This document shows positions 59,786 through 64,000 of a stretch of DNA of 64,000 nt, in pieces. Position numbers and translations under genes: made by a program. Source of the DNA: Nonomuraea sp. SYSU D8015 (GTDB lineage Bacteria > Actinomycetota > Actinomycetes > Streptosporangiales > Streptosporangiaceae); contig NZ_VJYI01000009.1 of assembly GCF_008065375.1 (NCBI RefSeq), positions 1-64,000 on the forward strand, read 5' to 3'. Within the stretch, counting starts at the first letter, position 1, and each line of letters starts with the position of its first letter. A model generated the notes under the pieces. It made no database searches and was not told where the DNA came from. It saw only the letters and a list, made by a program, of their open reading frames with translations.

Positions 59786-61123
59786 TCAACCCAGTTTAGT
59801 GGGCTGCAGGGAGCGCGCCTTCATCGCGGCCTTGCGCGCCGCCTTGGCCACCGCCTGGTCGTCGTGGCTGGAGGCCAGCATGTCGAGCACCGCGATCGTG
59901 TCGGGGTGGCCGACCGCGGGCATCTCGTTGACCAGCTTGATCAGGTCTTCGCCCGGCTCGGGCGTGTCGAGCCGGCCCGCGGCGGGGCCGGACAGGTGCA
60001 TGAGGGCGGCCAGCGAGTCGACCGCGATCCACGTGTGGTCCTCGGGGCTGAGCGGCGGCGCCTCCAGGTCGCGGATGTGCAGCCAGGAGGCGGCGTAGCG
60101 GCGCATCAGCGGCTGGTCGAGCGCCTGTCTGACGGGCGCCTCGGCCTCGGGCCCCAGCTCCTCCAGGATCGCGCCGACCGCGCCGCGCTGGCCTGCGGTG
60201 CCGGACGCGGCGATCTCGATCAGGTCGCGGGCGGCCGACTCGGGCGAGCGGCGCTCCAGCCAGCCGGCGACGGCGCTCTGCGTGGCCGAGCCCTTGACCA
60301 GCGCCTCGACCAGCTCGCCCGCCGACAGGTCGGCGAACACCTCCACCTCGGCCGTGGTCGGCGCGTCGTGCCCCTCGCGCAGCAGGTCGCGGCGGATGGC
60401 CCAGACGCCGAGCGGGGTGAGCGCGGTGCGGCCGGCGGCGGTCTGCTCGACCAGGCCGCAGTACGTCAGCAGCGACAGGGCCTCCAGCAGCTCGGCCGGC
60501 AGCGCGGCGGCGAGCCGGCGCATCTCGACGGGGCCGGGCGCGCACGCGACCTCGTGGGACTGGAGTATGCCCCTGGCGAGATTGGCGGTGGCGACGCCGG
60601 AGCGCACGGAGTAGATCGTGGCCAGCATCTCGGCCAGATGGCCGTCGACCACGGCGGAGCCGGTCAGCCCCTCGTCGGCGCGGTCGAGCACGTCCATGAC
60701 CACGCCGTCCCAGAACTCCAGCGTGGCCTCGACCGTGAGCTGCATCGACAGCGGCCCCCGGGATGCCCGCCCGCCGGCGATCTGCAGCAGGCCGGTGTTG
60801 ACGGCGACGATCCAGACGAGGCGGAGCCGGTCGGCGGGCAGGCCGAGCGCCTCGGCCGCGTCGGCCGCGTCGGCCTCGCTCAGGTGGCCGCCGGCGCTCA
60901 CCTCCCGGGCGCCCGTCCAGGCGGTGAGCCTGATGGCGTCGGCGACGAGCGGCACCGCGGGCACCGCCCTGGCCAGCTCGGCGTCGGGCGCGAGCAGGAC
61001 CGGTGGGAAGGTCAGCGCTTCGTGCTCCTCGGCGGGAGGCTCCTCGGCCGGCCGTGACGGCACGGCGGCCTGCTCATCGATCAGCTTGCGCAGCTCGGCG
61101 AGGTCGAAGACGTTGTTGGCCAC
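59786..61123 (-). CDS. Hypothetical helical protein, paralogue of the next gene
   Basis: This 445-residue Ala/Leu/Glu-rich protein has no recognised domain and no membrane helices. Its C-terminal half aligns with the neighbour at 61161-62642. Shared blocks include LTPLGVWAIR/LTPLAVWALR, GPEAEAPVR/GPEAEPQVR, SWLHIRDLEAP/HWLAARGLPAP and the basic end VAKAARKAAMKAR/VAKAARKAAFKAR. The many short helices suggest a HEAT-like or winged-helix scaffold. It lies 28 bases upstream of def. Confidence 0.8.
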   Translation of the reverse strand: MANNVFDLAELRKLIDEQAAVPSRPAEEPPAEEHEALTFPPVLLAPDAELARAVPAVPLVADAIRLTAWTGAREVSAGGHLSEADAADAAEALGLPADRLRLVWIVAVNTGLLQIAGGRASRGPLSMQLTVEATLEFWDGVVMDVLDRADEGLTGSAVVDGHLAEMLATIYSVRSGVATANLARGILQSHEVACAPGPVEMRRLAAALPAELLEALSLLTYCGLVEQTAAGRTALTPLGVWAIRRDLLREGHDAPTTAEVEVFADLSAGELVEALVKGSATQSAVAGWLERRSPESAARDLIEIAASGTAGQRGAVGAILEELGPEAEAPVRQALDQPLMRRYAASWLHIRDLEAPPLSPEDHTWIAVDSLAALMHLSGPAAGRLDTPEPGEDLIKLVNEMPAVGHPDTIAVLDMLASSHDDQAVAKAARKAAMKARSLQPTKLG

Positions 61124-61160
61124 CCACGAAACTTACTGCACACCAGTCACATGAGCGTAC

Positions 61161-62642
61161 TCAACGGATGGCGCGGGAGCGGGCCTTGAAGGCCGCCTTG
61201 CGCGCCGCCTTGGCGACCGTGCCGTCGGGGATGGAGCGTCCGAGCAGCTCCAGGACCTCGACGACGTCGGGGTGGTCGACTCGCCACATCTCCTCGATCA
61301 TATGGGCGGGCGGGCCGGAGGCGGCCATGTTCTCGGCGAAGATCTCGGGATCCTCCTCGGCGGCCGGCATCGCCAGCGCCAGCATGTCGACGCTGACCCA
61401 GAGCAGCTCTTCCTGGGTCAGCTGCGGCGCGGGCAGCCCGCGGGCGGCCAGCCAGTGGATGGCGTGCGGCCGCAGCTCCTGGTCCTCCAGGTAGTCGCGC
61501 ACCTGGGGCTCGGCCTCGGGGCCGAGCCGGTCGACGATGGTGATCGCGATGCCGCGGGCCACCGCGGGCGCGCCGGAGGCGGCGGCCAGCAGCTCGCCGG
61601 CGGCCTCGCCGGGAGTCCTCCCGGTCAGCCAGCGGTCGATGTCGGCCTCGGCGAGCTCGGCGGGGATGCCTTCGAGCAGCCCCTCGATGAGGCCGAGCGC
61701 ATCGGCCTCGGCCAGGTCGGGAGCCTGCGGGGCGTCGAGGCCGAGCGACAGGTAGTGCTCGCGCAGCGCCCAGACGGCCAGCGGCGTGAGCTCGGCGTCG
61801 TCGCCCGCGACCCTGAGCAGGCCGCACCAGGCCAGCCGGTCGAGCACCCCGGCCAGGTCGGCCTCGCCGTCGGCGGCGAGGTCGTCGAGGTAGTCGCCGA
61901 TCACGCTCACCGGCACCCGCACCTGAAGCCGGTAGAGCATGTCGAACAGGTCGTAGAGCTCCTCGTCGAGCTCGGCCGAGCCGGTGATCTCGCCGCGCGT
62001 GTCGTGGTCGAGGATGCGGGCGACGGCCTGCGCCCACTCGCGCAGCGGCTCGTCCTCGCCCGGGAGCGGCCGCTCGCGCAGCATTGGCACGGTCCGCAGG
62101 GCCGCGAGGAGCTCCTCGGGCGGGGCCAGCCGGGCGGCCGGCAGCGGGGTGCAGCCCGGGCAGTCGCAGGGCGCGTCGCCCAGGTCGGGGCTCAGGTCGG
62201 GCACCTCACCGGAGGGGATGGCGATCGACTGCTCGAGCGAATCGGGGCCGATGGAGCTGAACAGGCTCTTGGCCATGCCGAAGTTCGAGGGGTCGGCGAG
62301 CGCGCCGGCCATGCGCGGCCCGATGTCGTCGAGCCGCTCGCGCATCCGGGCGGCGCGCTCCTCGGGCACCACGCCCGCGTCGCTGAGGTAGTCGACGAAG
62401 GTGCGGGCGGCGGCGATGGTCTCGGGCGCGCTCTCCGGAGGCGCGATGACCTTGCGCGGGTAGATGGACAGGAGCAGCTCGTCGAAGGTTTCCGGAGCGA
62501 AATCGCCCAGTTCGTTGACGTTGAGGTAGTCGCTGGCGTAGTCGCAGAGCAGGCGGACCTCGTCCGCGTCCACCTCGACTTCCCGCGCGCGCCCCCAAGC
62601 GCGCAGGTCGTCGATGGCCTGGTTCACCCATTCGATCGACAC
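61161..62642 (-). CDS. Hypothetical helical protein, paralogue of the previous gene
   Basis: The 493-residue protein opens with a domain not seen in its paralogue (IEWVNQAIDDLRAWGRAREV…LNVNELGDFAPETFDELL). It then has a possible metal site CDCPGC (about 185) and the shared C-terminal half ending VAKAARKAAFKARSRAIR. It is acidic and has no signal peptide. Function is unknown. It may be co-transcribed with priA upstream and its paralogue downstream, suggesting a conserved pair near the translation genes. Confidence 0.8.
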   Translation of the reverse strand: MSIEWVNQAIDDLRAWGRAREVEVDADEVRLLCDYASDYLNVNELGDFAPETFDELLLSIYPRKVIAPPESAPETIAAARTFVDYLSDAGVVPEERAARMRERLDDIGPRMAGALADPSNFGMAKSLFSSIGPDSLEQSIAIPSGEVPDLSPDLGDAPCDCPGCTPLPAARLAPPEELLAALRTVPMLRERPLPGEDEPLREWAQAVARILDHDTRGEITGSAELDEELYDLFDMLYRLQVRVPVSVIGDYLDDLAADGEADLAGVLDRLAWCGLLRVAGDDAELTPLAVWALREHYLSLGLDAPQAPDLAEADALGLIEGLLEGIPAELAEADIDRWLTGRTPGEAAGELLAAASGAPAVARGIAITIVDRLGPEAEPQVRDYLEDQELRPHAIHWLAARGLPAPQLTQEELLWVSVDMLALAMPAAEEDPEIFAENMAASGPPAHMIEEMWRVDHPDVVEVLELLGRSIPDGTVAKAARKAAFKARSRAIR

Positions 62643-62691
62643 ATGGGCACGCTAACGGCTGGTCACCAGATGAGCGAATCGGGGAAAGGGT

Positions 62692-64000
62692 TTAAATCAG
62701 GTCGAGGGGGTCGACACTCACCCTCACGACATCTGGCGTCTTACGCGCCGCGCGTACCCCACTGGCCCCCTTGAGCGCGGCGGCCAGCGCGCCGCCGCCG
62801 TTCCTGCGTACGCGGATCATGGCGCGTTCCTGGCCCGCGTCGTCGACCGGCACGGGACCGAGCACCTGGGCGTCGGGCGGGAGGCGTGTCTCGTCGAGCA
62901 TCTGCCTGACCGCGCTCGCCGCGCCCGTGAGCGTGGCCATCCGCACCGCGGGCGGGAATCCCAGCTCGGCGCGGTCGGCCAGCTCGCGCTCGGCGTGGGT
63001 GACGGGGTCCCACCGCAGCAGTGCCTGTACGGCGGGCAGGGCGGCGTCGGCCAGCACCACCAGCTCGGCGCCGGGGCGGAGGAGGGCGGCGGCGTTCATC
63101 CAGCGGCGCACGGCCTCCTCGCCCGCCCGCAGGTCGGCCCGGCCCAGCAGCGCCCATCCGTCGAGCAGCACCGCCGCCGCGTACCCGCCCTCGACCACCG
63201 GCTCGGCGCCGGGCGTGGCGACGACCAGGGCGCGGGTGGCCGGCACGGTGGCCAGCACGCCGTCGCGGCCGGACGTGCGCACCTGGACCGACGGGAAGGC
63301 CCGGCCCAGCTCCTCGGCCGTGCGGCGGGCGCCGACGACCACCGCGCGCAGGTGGGGGCTGCCGCAGGTGGGGCATCGCCAGTCGGCGTCCACCCGGCCG
63401 CACCAGCGGCAGTAGGGGGCGGCGTGGCCCCCTCTGAGCGCGAGCGGCCCATGGCAGAACGGGGTTGGCCCGGCAAGCCCGCCGATCAGCCCCGCGTCCT
63501 CGGATCCGCCGATCACCTGCGCACCCACTGATTCGCCGATCGCCTGCGCACCGTGGGATTCGCCGATCACCCCAGCTCCCTGGGGTTCGCCGGGCGCGCC
63601 CGCTCCAGGGGACCCGCCAGGCATGCCACCGCCATGGGACCCGCCAGACGCACCGCCGCCGAGAGACCCGCCAGGTGCGCCACTGCCACGGGACCCGCCA
63701 AGCGTGCCGGCGCCACCGGACCCGCCAGGCGTGCCGGCGCCACGGGACTCGTCGGGTGCTCCTGCACCATGGGGCCTGACTGGCGCGCCGTGGGACCCAC
63801 CGCGCGTGCCGGGGCCGCCTGTGGCCGGCTGTCCCGCTGGGCCGTCCGGCAACGACGCATCCCATCCCCTGGGACCGCCGACGGGGTGGCCAGACGGGTT
63901 CCCTTGCCGCGACTGGCCGGTAGGTGCCCCTGGTAGGCCGCCAAGCGCGCCGGACGCGCCACCGGACGGGCCGCCGGACGGGCCGGTCAGGCCGAGGAGC
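62692..64000 (-). CDS. priA: Primosomal protein N' (PriA-like), C-terminal part with a repeat insert; 5' end beyond window
   Basis: The frame is open to the window edge. The C-terminal region has the zinc cysteines CRWCG and CPTCG and then the actinobacterial PriA sequence VVGARRTAEELGRAFPSVQVRTSG, VVATPGAEPVVEGGYAAAVLLD, and ERELADRAELGFPPAVRMA. Between the expected helicase part and the zinc site lies a Gly/Pro/Ser-rich insert. It includes ten 9-residue repeats of GSPGAGAPG type (DNA 63481-63750). The rest of the protein is outside the window. PriA restarts stalled forks. The placement priA…def-fmt-rsmB-rpe is conserved. Confidence 0.85.
   Translation of the reverse strand, partial: LLGLTGPSGGPSGGASGALGGLPGAPTGQSRQGNPSGHPVGGPRGWDASLPDGPAGQPATGGPGTRGGSHGAPVRPHGAGAPDESRGAGTPGGSGGAGTLGGSRGSGAPGGSLGGGASGGSHGGGMPGGSPGAGAPGEPQGAGVIGESHGAQAIGESVGAQVIGGSEDAGLIGGLAGPTPFCHGPLALRGGHAAPYCRWCGRVDADWRCPTCGSPHLRAVVVGARRTAEELGRAFPSVQVRTSGRDGVLATVPATRALVVATPGAEPVVEGGYAAAVLLDGWALLGRADLRAGEEAVRRWMNAAALLRPGAELVVLADAALPAVQALLRWDPVTHAERELADRAELGFPPAVRMATLTGAASAVRQMLDETRLPPDAQVLGPVPVDDAGQERAMIRVRRNGGGALAAALKGASGVRAARKTPDVVRVSVDPLDLI

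Noticed and set aside
62692..63852. PriA as a truncated pseudogene starting at a TTG near 63852.
   Set aside because: Translating onward from 63852 to the window edge gives no stop, so the gene simply continues outside the window.

Overview
The window comes from a very GC-rich actinobacterium. The signs are many GTG starts, ATGA/GTGA-coupled genes, a Wag31/DivIVA–SepF–FtsZ divisome, meso-DAP-type MurE, F420-type oxidoreductase, FMN riboswitch and an actinobacterial LexA box. Gene order and the many Gly/Pro/Arg-rich inserts would fit Streptosporangiales (Nonomuraea-like), but that placement is inference. No rRNA or tRNA genes were seen.

Layout. 1-1.4 kb: aldo/keto reductase–cupin–aldo/keto reductase. 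1.5-2.4 kb: an anti-sigma/antagonist (STAS + HATPase) pair. 2.9-26.1 kb, all on the minus strand: the complete dcw cell-wall/division cluster, read mraZ-rsmH-ftsL-ftsI-murE-murF-mraY-murD-ftsW-murG-murC-ftsQ-ftsZ-yggS-sepF-yggT-wag31, ending with a large two-Cys-motif membrane protein. It is driven by a promoter overlapped by four MraZ boxes, with a second regulatory region before ftsZ. 26.6-31.4 kb, plus strand: a MoxR–DUF58–transglutaminase operon with a strong terminator. 31.9-40.8 kb: DUF3040, SOS-type dinB, a methyltransferase, YjbR, nusB-efp-pepQ, a pseudokinase and a DUF2975/HTH pair. 40.8-48.9 kb: a DAACS symporter behind a Cys-bearing leader peptide, an LLM oxidoreductase, an EEP-family protein, and a CoxD/CoxE/XdhC/MobA-like maturation set. 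48.9-53.5 kb: a riboflavin operon (ribD-ribE-ribM-ribBA-ribH) under an FMN riboswitch. 53.6-64 kb: DUF2236, then rpe, a TnpB insertion element, rsmB-fmt-def, two related hypothetical proteins and the C-terminal part of priA.

Two themes stand out. First, conserved enzymes (MurF, FtsI, RibD, RsmB, PriA) and a pseudokinase carry in-frame low-complexity inserts or extensions, several with exact 27-42-bp periods. Five gene-free stretches carry similar degenerate GC-rich repeats. Second, several compact regulatory devices can be read directly: MraZ boxes, ftsZ palindromes, LexA box, FMN riboswitch, a Cys leader peptide, an AT-rich operator, and a TnpB omega-RNA end whose guide position falls on the rpe ribosome-binding site.
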